A DNA stretch of 64,000 bases from CAIXSC01 sp046349935 (GCA_046349935.1 JAXMBK010000010.1:124001-188000); one strand, 5' to 3'. Positions 6,543-15,881 are shown, counted from the stretch's first letter. A program made the numbers and translations. The notes: a model not told the origin generated them from the letters alone.

Positions 6543-8600
6543 CGCGGGCAACTCGCTGGCGGCGATGGCGAGCCGCGGGAGGTGGCCGGGGGCGGCGGTC
6601 CAGAGCAGGGCCGCGGATTGGATCGTGGCGACGGCGCGATCGCGATGGCGGCGACGTGCTTCGGGGTTGGGGTGATGTTGAGCCAGATAAGCCAGATTGC
6701 AGGCGGAGACCGAATTGCCGGCGGGTTCTGCGCCGTCGGTCACTTCCTTGGCGCGCGCAAGCAGCGATTCGTGGTTGTGCGACGTGAAGAAGTAGCCCCC
6801 CTGCCGCTCGTCCCAGTACCACTGGTCTTGTTCCTCTTGCAAGCCGGCGGCCGCGTCGAGCCACTTGGCGTCCGCAGTCGCCTTATGCAACGCGAGCAGG
6901 CCGTCGATCAGGAACGCGTAATCGTCCAAGTAGGCGTTTAGCCGCGGTTGGCCGTTGGTGGAGGTGCGGGCGAGTCGACCGTCGGGGAGCCGATGTTTCT
7001 CAAGCAAGAAAGCGGCCGTTCGCTCGGCGGCGGCGACGTACTTCGGTTCGCTCAAGTTGCGACCGGCGTCGGCCAGTCCGCGGACCATGAGTCCATTCCA
7101 ACTGGTGAGCACCTTGGTGTCGGTCAGCGGTCGCGGTCGTTTGCTGCGTGCGGCGAGCAGCTTGGCGCGAACCGCTTGCAATCGATCATCGTAGGCGTTG
7201 AATTCCATCTTGCCGGCCGCGGCCAACTCCAGCACGCTCGACCCAAACTGGGGCACGTAGAATTTCTCTTCGAAGTTCGGTTCGCCGTTCCAGCCGTAGG
7301 CGGGCGCTGCGAACGACCAATCGTCGTCGTTAAGCAATCCGCGCAGTTCGTCTTTCTCCCAGCGGTAATAACGCCCCTCCTCGCCTTCTGATTCGGCGTC
7401 GAGCGCCGCGAAATAGCCGCCCTGCGGCGCCGCCAGTTCGCGCTCCGCGAACTCGATGATCTCCGCAACGATGCGACGAAAGTCGGGACGTTTGGCGAGC
7501 GAGTAGGCTTCGGAGTACGCGGTCAGCAATTGGGCGTTGTCGTACAGCATCTTCTCGAAGTGGGGAATGCGCCAGTAGCGATCGACGCTGTAGCGATGAA
7601 AGCCTCCGCCCAGGTGGTCGCGGATGCCGCCGCGCGCCATGTGGTCCAGCGAATCGACCAACTGTCGCAGCGACGCGGGCGTCGCGTCGCCGGCGGCGAT
7701 CGCTCGGCGCGCGTGTTCAGTCAACAGCATGAGGTTCGACGGTTCAGGAAACTTGGGCCGTCCCGGCGCGTCTTCGTCGAATCCAAATCCGCCGTGCTTC
7801 GCGTCGTAGTTGTCGCTCAACGCCTTGTACGACTCGTCCAGCAACTTGGGCGACACGACGACCGGTTCCAGCGGCGAGCGGGGTTGCTCGAGTTCTTGCT
7901 TGACGTAGCGGCTGAGCGTCTTGCCGTCGTCGCGCAGTTTGTCGCCGTTGGCTTCCCACAGTTCATGGATGCGTTTGAGCAGCGTGAGGAAACCGATCCG
8001 CGAGCCGCGGTCGCCGTCGCGCGGCGGGAAGTAGGTGCCGCCGAAGAACGGTTCGGCATCAGGAGTCAGGAACATTGAAAGGGGCCAGCCGCCGCCGCGG
8101 CCGTTGCCGGTGAGTCGATTGAAGACGTGCAGCGACGTCATGTAGACCGCGTCGACGTCGGGCCGTTCTTCGCGATCCACCTTGATACAGACGAAGTGCT
8201 TGTTCAGCAGCGCCGCGATCTCCTCGTCCAAGAACGACTCCCGCTCCATCACATGGCACCAATGGCAGCTGGAGTAGCCGATGGAGAGGAAGATGAGTTT
8301 CTGTTCTTGCTTGGCGCGGGCCAGCGCTTCCTCGCCCCACGGATACCAGTCGACCGGATTGTGGGCGTGCAGCAACAGATAGGGGCTCGTTTCGCGCGCC
8401 AATCGATTGCGATGTTTACCGGCCGGCTTCGCCGCCGCCGGGGCTTTCGCGGGCGGCTCGTCGGCTTGCGCCGGGCCGACGACGCTCAGCATGACGGCGG
8501 CGAACGCGACGGCGATCCGCAATCGAAAGCGCCAGGCGGCTGGATGCGAAAACGAAGCGGATGCGGGCGAGCGGCGAGCTCGTCCAAGTCGGCCTGACAT
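6537..8600 (-). CDS. Thioredoxin domain-containing protein, YyaL/DUF255 (SSP411) family
   Basis: 687 residues. ATG at 8600 is chosen because AGGAG lies 7 nt upstream and a signal-like segment follows (FRLRIAVAFAAVMLSVVGPAQA); the open frame continues upstream only across the FHA gene. From residue 63 it matches the family's first domain: NRLARETSPYLLLHAHNPVD, WYPWGEEALARAK, SIGYSSCHWCHVMERESF with the CHWC redox pair, DREERPDVD, GGWPLSMFLTPD, GGTYFPP. The rest is the (alpha/alpha) barrel resembling AGE-type sugar epimerases (FPEPSNLMLL, GGGFHRYSVD, WRIPHFEKMLYDNAQLL). The family is widespread but its reaction is unsettled. It lies 25 nt downstream of the FHA gene on the same strand, so probably one operon. 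Its stop codon lies in repeat B. Confidence 0.92.
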   Translation of the reverse strand: MSGRLGRARRSPASASFSHPAAWRFRLRIAVAFAAVMLSVVGPAQADEPPAKAPAAAKPAGKHRNRLARETSPYLLLHAHNPVDWYPWGEEALARAKQEQKLIFLSIGYSSCHWCHVMERESFLDEEIAALLNKHFVCIKVDREERPDVDAVYMTSLHVFNRLTGNGRGGGWPLSMFLTPDAEPFFGGTYFPPRDGDRGSRIGFLTLLKRIHELWEANGDKLRDDGKTLSRYVKQELEQPRSPLEPVVVSPKLLDESYKALSDNYDAKHGGFGFDEDAPGRPKFPEPSNLMLLTEHARRAIAAGDATPASLRQLVDSLDHMARGGIRDHLGGGFHRYSVDRYWRIPHFEKMLYDNAQLLTAYSEAYSLAKRPDFRRIVAEIIEFAERELAAPQGGYFAALDAESEGEEGRYYRWEKDELRGLLNDDDWSFAAPAYGWNGEPNFEEKFYVPQFGSSVLELAAAGKMEFNAYDDRLQAVRAKLLAARSKRPRPLTDTKVLTSWNGLMVRGLADAGRNLSEPKYVAAAERTAAFLLEKHRLPDGRLARTSTNGQPRLNAYLDDYAFLIDGLLALHKATADAKWLDAAAGLQEEQDQWYWDERQGGYFFTSHNHESLLARAKEVTDGAEPAGNSVSACNLAYLAQHHPNPEARRRHRDRAVATIQSAALLWTAAPGHLPRLAIAASELPAP

Positions 8601-8625
8601 GGGTGACTCCTGAGTCGGACGGCGA

Positions 8626-9540
8626 CTACTTTTTCTTGTTCGATCCGAGCGACTTGAGGAACGCTTGCAGGTCCTCGTCGGTTTCCTCGCTCGGCGGGGA
8701 ATGGGCCGCGGGCGGCTGCACTGAAGAAGCGACCGGGCTAGCAAGCGGGGCGGCGACCGGGATGCCGCCGGGCGGTGCAATCGGCGTTGCGACGGGCGTC
8801 GCGAGCGGCGGCACTGCGAGATTGGGCGCGACTGGGTTAGGCGCGACAGGGTTGGGCGCGACAGGGTTGGGCGCGACGGGGATGGGCACAGGAGTGGGCG
8901 TCGCAGCAGGCGCAGCACCGGCTGGCGCAGCGCTGACCGAAGGCGGCAGCAGTTCGTCGGCGTGAATGCTGGACTCGCCCGCTTGTCGAGCGGCATCGGG
9001 CGGGGCATCCGCGGCGGCGTCGGTCGTCGGCCTGAGGGGGGCGATCGCTCGTTCCGTGAAGTCGCTTGATTCGCGCAGCCCGATCAGGTCTCCCACTTTC
9101 TGCGGCGGCGCGCTCGCAGGCGATTCGAGCGGCGTCGGCGCGAGCGGGGAAGCGGCGGGCGTCGGCGTCGTCAGGGCGCCGGCATTCTTCGCGGTGGCGG
9201 GGTCCGACGTCCTGTTCGTCCAGGGGTTGCGCAACGGCCCGTCAGGCAGCTCCTCCTCGATTTCGACGCGGAAGGTGACCGAGCCGATGGTCAGGAGCAT
9301 GCCGTCCAGCAATTCGGTCTCGGTAACCCGCTCGTTGTTGACGAGCGTGCCGTTGAGCGAGCCGAGGTCGCGCACGAGCAGCTTATCGCCGTCCGCGTAG
9401 ATTTCACAATGTTGGCGGCTGATGAGCGGCTGGGGGAGCTGAATGGAGCAGGCGCGGCCGCGACCGAGCACGGCGGGGAGGCGAAGCTTGATGTCTTGCT
9501 GCTTCGTCGATCCAGCGATGATTACCAATTTGGCTTGCAT
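8626..9540 (-). CDS. FHA domain protein with Pro-rich tail
   Basis: 304 residues. Residues 1-95 are a forkhead-associated phosphothreonine-binding domain with the core motifs LGRGRAC, ISRQHCEIY and DLGSLNGTLVNNERV, including the key R, S-H and N residues. The remainder is low complexity (Ala/Pro/Thr) and includes four 5-residue repeats of the type VAPNP, then a charged C-terminal segment TDEDLQAFLKSLGSNKKK that may be a docking peptide. FHA domains read Ser/Thr-kinase phosphorylation, which is abundant in planctomycetes. ATG at 9540 starts directly on the domain's first strand (MQAKLVIIAGS). Likely co-transcribed with the thioredoxin-domain gene 25 nt downstream. Confidence 0.88.
   Translation of the reverse strand: MQAKLVIIAGSTKQQDIKLRLPAVLGRGRACSIQLPQPLISRQHCEIYADGDKLLVRDLGSLNGTLVNNERVTETELLDGMLLTIGSVTFRVEIEEELPDGPLRNPWTNRTSDPATAKNAGALTTPTPAASPLAPTPLESPASAPPQKVGDLIGLRESSDFTERAIAPLRPTTDAAADAPPDAARQAGESSIHADELLPPSVSAAPAGAAPAATPTPVPIPVAPNPVAPNPVAPNPVAPNLAVPPLATPVATPIAPPGGIPVAAPLASPVASSVQPPAAHSPPSEETDEDLQAFLKSLGSNKKK
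8825..8884. repeat. Four 15-bp tandem units inside the FHA gene
   Basis: Four consecutive near-identical units of GGCGCGACAGGGTTG encode the VAPNP repeats of the FHA protein on the minus strand. The units differ at only a few bases, so repeat number is likely to vary between strains by slippage. Confidence 0.85.
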
Positions 9541-9671
9541 GTGCCGTAGTGTAGGTCGAACTTCCGCCCCTCGCAACGAATTCCCGCGGGCTATAATCCC
9601 CGGCGAGGCCGATTCCTGAAAGCGGCCGGAACGCTGGGAAACAGCACGATCGCGGGGGAGTTTACACGGTA

Positions 9672-10484
9672 ATGAGCATGCGGCACGTCGAAATTGGCGA
9701 TGGTACGCTCGCGGTACTTGACCAGGGGAGCGGTCCGCCGGTGCTGCTGGTGCACGGTTTTCCGCTGGATCATTCGATGTGGAGCGGCCAGATCGAGGCT
9801 TTGTCGGCCCGCTGCCGCGTGATTGCGCCCGACCTGCGGGGATTCGGGGGGAGCGGCGTGGCGGAGGGGATCGCCACGATGGAAGGATTCGCCGACGATC
9901 TGGCTCGGCTGCTCGACGCCCTCCAGATCGACGAACCGACGACCTTCGTCGGCCTGTCGATGGGCGGCTATATCGCTTGGCAGTTTTGGCGTCGCCACGC
10001 CGACCGGCTGGGCCGACTGGTCCTCTGCGATACTCGCGCCCTCCCCGACGCGGACGAGACGGCGCGCGGGCGGCTGCTGACGGCCGAGCGTGTGTTGGTG
10101 CAGGGGCCGAGCGTGATTGCCGAGCCGATGTTGGAACGCCTGTTCGCCCCAGCGACTCGAGCCGCTCAGGCGGCGTGCATCGAGTCGGTGCGGCGAGTGA
10201 TACTCGGGACGTCGCCGTTAAGCATTGCGGCGGCGCTGCGCGGGATGGCGCAGCGCGTCGATGCGACTCCCTGGCTTCCCCTTCTCGACGTCCCGACCTT
10301 GGTCGTGTGCGGCGAGCACGATGCGATTTCGCCGCCGACGGAGATGCGTGCGCTGGCCGCCGCCCTGCCCCGAGCAAACTACGTCCAACTGGACGGCGTC
10401 GGCCATATGGCGCCGTTGGAAGACCCGGCGGCCTTCAACCAGCAATTCATGAATTGGCTCGCCGCCGCCCCGATTCGCAAGTAG
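9672..10484 (+). CDS. Alpha/beta hydrolase
   Basis: 270 residues, typical length. Hydrolase hallmarks are all visible: oxyanion-hole motif HGFPLDHSMW near residue 27, DLRGFGGS near 58, nucleophile elbow GLSMGGY near residue 96 (Ser nucleophile), the acid near CGEHDAISPP, and catalytic His in GVGHMAPLEDPAAF near 244. The sequence is closest in style to 3-oxoadipate enol-lactonase-like or esterase members, but substrate cannot be deduced and no catabolic genes are nearby. GGGGGAG lies about 12 nt before ATG 9672; ATG 9678 is a weaker alternative. The following small gene is 70 nt downstream on the same strand. Confidence 0.9.
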   Translation: MSMRHVEIGDGTLAVLDQGSGPPVLLVHGFPLDHSMWSGQIEALSARCRVIAPDLRGFGGSGVAEGIATMEGFADDLARLLDALQIDEPTTFVGLSMGGYIAWQFWRRHADRLGRLVLCDTRALPDADETARGRLLTAERVLVQGPSVIAEPMLERLFAPATRAAQAACIESVRRVILGTSPLSIAAALRGMAQRVDATPWLPLLDVPTLVVCGEHDAISPPTEMRALAAALPRANYVQLDGVGHMAPLEDPAAFNQQFMNWLAAAPIRK

Positions 10485-10554
10485 CGGTCGCCAAGTTCGC
10501 GGCGCCGAAAACACTTCACCTAGAACACTTCACAGAGAGGAACTTTCGCGGCTC

Positions 10555-10977
10555 ATGCCCCACATTTTCGACAAACTGGGCGTCCGGTTCATGTACCCGG
10601 ACAATTGGGAACTTACCGACGAGCAGGGGGTGGAGTCGCCGTATTCGGTCGGGCTGCAGACGCCGCAAGGCGGGATGTGGCTGCTGCAGATTCATGACTC
10701 GGGCGAGCCGCTGGATTTGGCTGCGGAAGCGCTCCGCACGATGCGCGAGGAGTATGCCGAACTGGAGGCCGATTCGGTGGTGGAGCGGCTGGAGGGGCAC
10801 GATGTCGTCGGCTTCGAAATGCGGTTCTATTACCTGGACTTCGTCGTGATGGCGCGGATCGTGAGCGTCAAGCGAGGCGACTTGTCGCTGGTCGTGTTGT
10901 GTCAGGCCGAAGATCGCGATTTCGATCAGTTGGAACCGATCTTCAAGGCGGTCCTCATCAGCCTCCTGCGCGGCTGA
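10555..10977 (+). CDS. Conserved small protein of unknown function
   Basis: 140 residues with no signal or membrane segment. The opening FDKLGVRFMYPDNWELTD and the alternating beta pattern with a middle helix (LDLAAEALRTMREEYAELEA) resemble PsbP/DUF1795-type folds, in which a YP-x-x-W motif starts the first strand; this is a fold-level inference only. The end is IFKAVLISLL. AGAGAGGAA lies upstream of the ATG at 10555. It sits between the hydrolase and the MscS gene with short gaps on the same strand. Confidence 0.7.
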   Translation: MPHIFDKLGVRFMYPDNWELTDEQGVESPYSVGLQTPQGGMWLLQIHDSGEPLDLAAEALRTMREEYAELEADSVVERLEGHDVVGFEMRFYYLDFVVMARIVSVKRGDLSLVVLCQAEDRDFDQLEPIFKAVLISLLRG

Positions 10978-11054
10978 ATTGCCCTTTACGCACCGCGGCT
11001 CAGCAGATATACGCTGCCCCGGCAGATTTTCTCTGCCAGAGAGCTGAGGAGCGT

Positions 11055-13346
11055 ATGAACGTCGGAGAGTCTTGGAGCAGCGTCGCGCGCACGCTGGGGA
11101 TCGCGCTGGCCTTGACCGCGGCCCCGCCGATGACGCAATGGACTTCGGTTTGGGCCCAGGAGTTCGCGGAGCGCGGCAGCGCGCCCCCAGTCCAATCGCT
11201 GGCGTTGGCAATTCCCGGCGATCGGGCCGCGGCCTCCGTCGCCTCCAAAGAAGCAACTCGACCCGAGGCGCCGAAGCCGGTCGCCGTGAGGCGCGTGGAA
11301 GAGTTGTCCGGCGTCGCCTCGCCGTCCCCCGTGATCGATTCGACGTCGGTGGCGGAGAAAGTCGCGCGCCTGCGCAAGTCGCTCGACGCCGACCAACGTC
11401 GTCTGTCGGAACTGCAGGCGTCGATCCAAGACACCAACGGCAACTTTGCGCGCAGTGAAGAAGAGTTTCGGAAGGTCGACCAGCAGGTCAGCGATCTGAA
11501 GGTGTCGTTAGCGCGGTTCGAGAAGGAGGGCGACAAAGCGACGGTCGGGCAGATCGAGCAGCAATTGCGCGAGGTGCTGGAGGCGCGTGAAAAGGCGAAA
11601 ATGCGGTTTGACGCGGCGATCACCGAGCGGCGTACGACGCAAGAAGCGGTCCAGAACATCGAGCTCAAGATTCGCTCGGACCAAGAAGCGCTCGACAAAC
11701 TCTTGGGACAAGCGCCCGCCGCGCCCGCGCCGATGCCGGAGGCGACGTTGCCCGTCTCCACGCCGGTCGTTGCGCCGCCGGGAGTCGTACCGAGCGGTAG
11801 TGCGGCCGCGCCGGTTCCTGCTCCGCCGCCGCCGACGACGGTGGCCGATCTCTTGCAATCCGCGCAGGGCATGAAACCGGTAGCGCCGCCGCCGCCTCCG
11901 AGCGCCGTTTTGCCAGGCGCTTCCTTGCCGTCGACGACGCCCAGCGTCTTGCCGCCGGCCGCAGCGGCCGCGCCGGCGACGGGCGCCGGTCCCGCGGTGC
12001 TTCCCGCGGGCGTCGCACAACCGAACAAGATCGCCAGCAAAGCGCTGCGCGAAGCAGCCGTGCTCGCACAACGTACGGCCGAGGAAGCGAAGCAAGCCGA
12101 ACAAGAAGCGCAGACGCTGACGGAACGGATGGAGTTGCTGCGGAAGAGCATCGATGCAGAACGGAAGCTGCGCGACGCCGCTCACCAACGCGCCGATGAA
12201 GCCGATGCGCTCGTGCAGTCGACGTCGGACGAAATGCACCGCGCGCTGCTCGAGGGGCGCGATACGGGCGACATTCTGGTGCGGCTGCAAGAAGTGGAAG
12301 ATCGTCGTCGCGAGGCGCGTCGCGAAGCGCGACGCACCGCCACGCACCTCGATGAACTGCAGACCGAATTCGCGCGACTGCAGAACGAGCAGATCACCGC
12401 GCTCGAGGAAGCGCAGCGCAAGCGCGACGCGGCCGACGAAGCGCTGAAGCGGGTCGAGACGCTGCAGAATCCGTTCTCGCCGCAGAACTTGCTGCAGTGG
12501 GTGGTCGATCACGGTCCGCGCGTCTTGGGCGTGCTGTTCGCGATCGTCGCCACGCTATGGCTGTCGCGCGTGCTGGGCCGCCGCATCATTGGGCTGTTGG
12601 TCGGCCGCGGACTACGCGACTCGCTGGAGGAACGAGAGAACCGAGCGCACACGCTCGCGGGCGTCATTCATAACGCGGTCAACGTCGGCGCCGTCGCCGT
12701 CGGACTCGTGACGATCCTGGACGAGGTGGGCGTGCCGGTGGGGCCCGTGATGGGAGGCGCCGCGGTGCTCGGTTTGGCCGTCGCCTTCGGCGCTCAAAGC
12801 CTGATCAAGGACTACTTCACCGGCTTCATGCTGCTGGTGGAGCAACAGTACTTGGTGAACGACGTGGTGCGGATCGGCGAGATCACGGGGCAAGTGGAGC
12901 GCATTTCGCTCCGCATGACCGTGCTGCGCGATCTCGAGGGGCAGGCGCACTTCATCCCGCATGGCCAGATCACCACCGTGTCGAATATGACTCACTCGTG
13001 GTCGCGCGCCGTCTTTGCAGTGAATGTGTCGTATCGAGAGAACGTCGACCGAGTGATCGACGAGCTGATTTGTTTGGCGCGCGAGATTCGCAACGACCCG
13101 CAATTCGGCCGCTTGATCCTGGAGGACGTCAATATGCTGGGCGTCGACAAGCTGGCCGATTCGGCGGTGATCATCAAGTTCTTCCTCAAGACGCGCGCTC
13201 AACAACAATGGACGGTGAAGCGGGAACTGCTGCGGCGCATCAAGAACCGCTTCGACGAACTGGGGATCGAGATTCCGTATCCGCAACAGACGGTGTACGT
13301 GCGCGAGTCGCAACCGCTGCGCGGCATCTCGTCGGAGGCCGCGTAA
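11055..13346 (+). CDS. MscS-family mechanosensitive channel with coiled-coil and Pro-rich periplasmic region
   Basis: 763 residues, much longer than E. coli MscS (286). ATG 11055 follows TGAGGAG. Order: signal-like start (residues 1-35), coiled coil about 95-220 (VAEKVARLRKSLDADQRRLS), a Pro/Ala-rich spacer about 222-330, a second coiled coil about 335-470, then the channel: hydrophobic segments near VLGVLFAIVATLWLSRVLG and VNVGAVAVGLVTILDEVGV, and the pore helix and family signature AAVLGLAVAFGAQSLIKDYF, FTGFMLLVEQQYLVNDVVRI, then the cytoplasmic beta/alpha-beta domain. MscS channels release solutes on membrane tension. The long coiled N-terminus resembles MscK/MscM-type giants and may contact cell wall. 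Stop TAA overlaps the bioD ATG by one base. Confidence 0.93.
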   Translation: MNVGESWSSVARTLGIALALTAAPPMTQWTSVWAQEFAERGSAPPVQSLALAIPGDRAAASVASKEATRPEAPKPVAVRRVEELSGVASPSPVIDSTSVAEKVARLRKSLDADQRRLSELQASIQDTNGNFARSEEEFRKVDQQVSDLKVSLARFEKEGDKATVGQIEQQLREVLEAREKAKMRFDAAITERRTTQEAVQNIELKIRSDQEALDKLLGQAPAAPAPMPEATLPVSTPVVAPPGVVPSGSAAAPVPAPPPPTTVADLLQSAQGMKPVAPPPPPSAVLPGASLPSTTPSVLPPAAAAAPATGAGPAVLPAGVAQPNKIASKALREAAVLAQRTAEEAKQAEQEAQTLTERMELLRKSIDAERKLRDAAHQRADEADALVQSTSDEMHRALLEGRDTGDILVRLQEVEDRRREARREARRTATHLDELQTEFARLQNEQITALEEAQRKRDAADEALKRVETLQNPFSPQNLLQWVVDHGPRVLGVLFAIVATLWLSRVLGRRIIGLLVGRGLRDSLEERENRAHTLAGVIHNAVNVGAVAVGLVTILDEVGVPVGPVMGGAAVLGLAVAFGAQSLIKDYFTGFMLLVEQQYLVNDVVRIGEITGQVERISLRMTVLRDLEGQAHFIPHGQITTVSNMTHSWSRAVFAVNVSYRENVDRVIDELICLAREIRNDPQFGRLILEDVNMLGVDKLADSAVIIKFFLKTRAQQQWTVKRELLRRIKNRFDELGIEIPYPQQTVYVRESQPLRGISSEAA

Positions 13347-14017
13347 TGGCCCGCGGGCTGTTCATCGCAGGCACCGATACGAACGTGGGAAAGACCTACG
13401 TCGCCGCCGCCATCGCTCGGTCGCTGCGGGACGCCGGCGTCGCCGTCGGCGTCTACAAGCCGGCGGCGAGCGGCTGCCGGTGGGTCGAAGGGCGATTGGT
13501 CTCCGACGACGCGACGACCCTGTGGAACGCCGCGGGGCGTCCCGAGTCGCTGGAGGCGGTGTGTCCGCAGGTGTTCGCCGCGCCGCTCGCACCCCACCTC
13601 GCGGCTCGCGCCGAGGGACGCGAGTTGGACTGGGATCGCATGCGAGACGGCGTCCGGTTCTGGGAGTCGCGCTGCGAAGTGCTGCTGGTCGAGGGAGCTG
13701 GCGGGTACCTGTCGCCGCTGGGGGACGACGCTTATGTCGCCGACCTGGCGATGGAATGCGCCTTTCCGTTGGTTCTGGTTGCACCGAATGTGCTGGGCGC
13801 AATCAACCAAACGCTGCAGACGGTGTTCGTCGTTCGTCATTACCGAGGCGGGCTCCCCATCGCGGGCATCGTCGTGAACGATCCCCGCCTGCCCGCCGAA
13901 CCCGATCCAAGTCGCAATTCCAACGTGGCGGAGATTGCGCGTCGGGCGGGCGTCCCGATCGTCACGACGTTGGCGCACGGGGGCGGGGGGTTCTCGCCGC
14001 CGGTCGAGTGGGTCTGA
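13346..14017 (+). CDS. bioD: ATP-dependent dethiobiotin synthetase
   Basis: 223 residues, normal for BioD, which closes the ureido ring of dethiobiotin from DAPA, CO2 and ATP in biotin synthesis. Visible motifs: P-loop GTDTNVGKT at residues 9-17, KPAASGC (substrate/phosphate Lys), APLAPHLAA, the VEGAGGYLSPLG switch region, and nucleotide-base loop near VVNDP. ATG at 13346 overlaps the MscS stop (TAATG), indicating translational coupling. No other biotin gene is in the window, so the pathway is dispersed. The C-terminus ends shortly before a single repeat arm at 14106. Confidence 0.93.
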   Translation: MARGLFIAGTDTNVGKTYVAAAIARSLRDAGVAVGVYKPAASGCRWVEGRLVSDDATTLWNAAGRPESLEAVCPQVFAAPLAPHLAARAEGRELDWDRMRDGVRFWESRCEVLLVEGAGGYLSPLGDDAYVADLAMECAFPLVLVAPNVLGAINQTLQTVFVVRHYRGGLPIAGIVVNDPRLPAEPDPSRNSNVAEIARRAGVPIVTTLAHGGGGFSPPVEWV

Positions 14018-14105
14018 GGACCGGAGCTCGGGGGGCGGAGGCGGGGCGGAGGGAGTGAGATACGCGGGAGGCGCGGGTCTCGCTGCGCTCGACCGGCGCT
14101 CAGAA

Positions 14106-14129
14106 ACAGGCTGGAAGCCTGTTCTACGG
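14106..14129 (-). repeat. Single palindromic arm
   Basis: ACAGGCTGGAAGCCTGTTCT then ACGG, the minus-orientation form of the arm (GAAC variant). It lies 88 nt after bioD and about 100 nt before the propeller gene, the clearest copy that does not abut a stop codon. Confidence 0.85.
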
Positions 14130-14228
14130 TTTGCCAAGCACCAAATTTGCGTGCATTTTAGTAGGTGGCGAACTAGCATGGGGGCTTGGCGGAGGGCCGC
14201 CGTCTTCACTCGCATTGGGACCGGAACT

Positions 14229-15881
14229 ATGAAGCGACACGCGCGGGCGATGAATGCAACTGGGCGGATGAGCACGAGTTGGGGCGATTTCGTTCGGACT
14301 GCGACTCCGTGGGGCGGCGCTTTGCTGTGCTGCCTGCTGTGGACTGCGGGCGTCAGCTCGACGGCGTCGGCCCAGTCGATGGGCAGCGGCCTCATGCCGT
14401 CCAATGTGGCCCGTCGCTATGGGCTCGAAAGCGCCTGGCAGACGCAAGTCGAAGTGGGGCGGTCGCGGGGGCGCGTGAGATACGTCACGCCGTACGTCAG
14501 TACCAGTCGGATGCAGACGATCGTCGAAGTGTTTCAGGGGCCGTCGCGCTGGCTGTTTACCGAACATGATCGCGATGCGTTCATGCAACCGTTGGGCCCC
14601 GACGGCGTCCAGAAGAAGGCCGCGGAGTTCGTCGCGAAGTTGAAGAAACACCAGCCGCAAGTCGGCGAGCCGCGGATGGAGCTGCGGGTGGTGCCGGAAG
14701 TTACGCTCTATGTGACGACCGACCAGGCTGTCGTGCATGCGATCGACGGAGAAACCGGCAAGACTCGCTGGGTCACCAAGGCCGGCAACGCCGACTACCC
14801 GACGACCGCCGTCGCCGCCAACGAGAAGTACGTCACCGTGCTCAACGGGTCTCACGTCTACTGCTTCGACGCGCTCGACGGCGAAGTGAAGTGGCAGCGA
14901 CGCGTCGAGGGCGTGCCCGGAGCGGGTCCCGCCATGTCGGCCGATTACGTCTTCTGCCCGATGGTGAACGGCGCCGTGGAGTCGTTTACGTTGGACGATC
15001 CCAAGGCGGAGGCCTGGGTCTATCGCTCGCTGGGCCGAGCGATGATTCAGCCGACGGTCGGTTTCGACGCGCTGTGCTGGCCTACAGACCGCGGCCATCT
15101 GTATGTGGCGTCGGCGTCCTCGCGCTCGATCCGCTACCGGTTGGAAGCGAAGGAAACCATCGTCGCTTCGCCGGTGGTGGCGACGCCCGACCGGATCATC
15201 GCACCGTCGGTCGACGGATACCTCTATTGCCTCCATCCGGCGCGCCAGCAGGGCAACATTCTCTGGAAGTTCTCGACCGGCGAGACGCTGAGTCAATCGC
15301 CGGTGTCGGTCGGCGACGCGGTGTACGTCATCGCCGATTCGAACATGTTGTATTGTGTTGGAGTGACCGATGGGCTCTTGCGTTGGAAGTCGTCGAGTCT
15401 CAAGAGGCTGCTGACGATTTCCGCCGAGCGGATTTATGCGGTAGGCGAGGTGGGACAGTTGGCGATTTTGGATCGCAAGACGGGAAGTCGCATCTCCACG
15501 CTGCCGCTGGAAGAGTTCGACTTGCAAGTGACGAACCAGCTCACCGATCGCATTTACATCGGCACCAAGCAGGGATCGCTGCAGTGTCTGCGCGAGATCA
15601 ATCATCCCTGGCCGCTGGTGCATGCCGACGAAGCGAAGCCGGGAGCGAAACCGAAGCCGCAGGCCAAACCGGCCGCCAAGCCAGCGGCCCCGTCCGAGGA
15701 CCCCTTCGGAGCTCCCGCCGCCAAACCGGCCGCGGGCGCCAACGACGACCCGTTCGCCGCTCCCGCCCCGGCGGGCGGCGCCAAACCGGCCGCCGGCGAC
15801 GACGATCCGTTCGGCGGCGGGGGCGACGCACCCGCGAAACCGGCGCCCAAGCCGAAGGACGACAGCGATCCGTTCGGCTAA
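14229..15881 (+). CDS. Secreted PQQ-like beta-propeller protein with DPF-repeat tail
   Basis: 550 residues. ATG 14229 is chosen because a signal peptide follows (PWGGALLCCLLWTAGVSSTASA, cleavage near residue 49). Residues about 60-450 are a PQQ-type propeller: TDQAVVHAIDGETGKTRWVT, HVYCFDALDGEVKWQRRV, SVDGYLYCLHPARQQGNILW, DSNMLYCVGVTDGLLRWK, GQLAILDRKTGSRIS. The last 85 residues are Pro/Ala/Lys-rich with four evenly spaced DPF motifs (EDPFGAP, DDPFAAP, DDPFGGG, SDPFG at the very end). It carries the upstream part of a gap with a repeat arm and stands alone between bioD and purH. No enzymatic residue is recognised; a scaffold or binding role is inferred. Confidence 0.85.
   Translation: MKRHARAMNATGRMSTSWGDFVRTATPWGGALLCCLLWTAGVSSTASAQSMGSGLMPSNVARRYGLESAWQTQVEVGRSRGRVRYVTPYVSTSRMQTIVEVFQGPSRWLFTEHDRDAFMQPLGPDGVQKKAAEFVAKLKKHQPQVGEPRMELRVVPEVTLYVTTDQAVVHAIDGETGKTRWVTKAGNADYPTTAVAANEKYVTVLNGSHVYCFDALDGEVKWQRRVEGVPGAGPAMSADYVFCPMVNGAVESFTLDDPKAEAWVYRSLGRAMIQPTVGFDALCWPTDRGHLYVASASSRSIRYRLEAKETIVASPVVATPDRIIAPSVDGYLYCLHPARQQGNILWKFSTGETLSQSPVSVGDAVYVIADSNMLYCVGVTDGLLRWKSSSLKRLLTISAERIYAVGEVGQLAILDRKTGSRISTLPLEEFDLQVTNQLTDRIYIGTKQGSLQCLREINHPWPLVHADEAKPGAKPKPQAKPAAKPAAPSEDPFGAPAAKPAAGANDDPFAAPAPAGGAKPAAGDDDPFGGGGDAPAKPAPKPKDDSDPFG

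Noticed and set aside
8825..8884. Regulatory iterons or CRISPR-like repeats
   Set aside because: The four 15-bp units are in frame inside the FHA gene and code for VAPNP repeats.
8601..9008. N-terminal extension of the thioredoxin-domain protein
   Set aside because: The extension is Arg/Pro/Ser-rich and overlaps the FHA coding region. AGGAG before ATG 8600 and the signal sequence after it give a better start.
9541..10377. N-terminal extension of the FHA protein
   Set aside because: It lies opposite the alpha/beta hydrolase gene and is low complexity. The FHA fold begins right at Met 9540.
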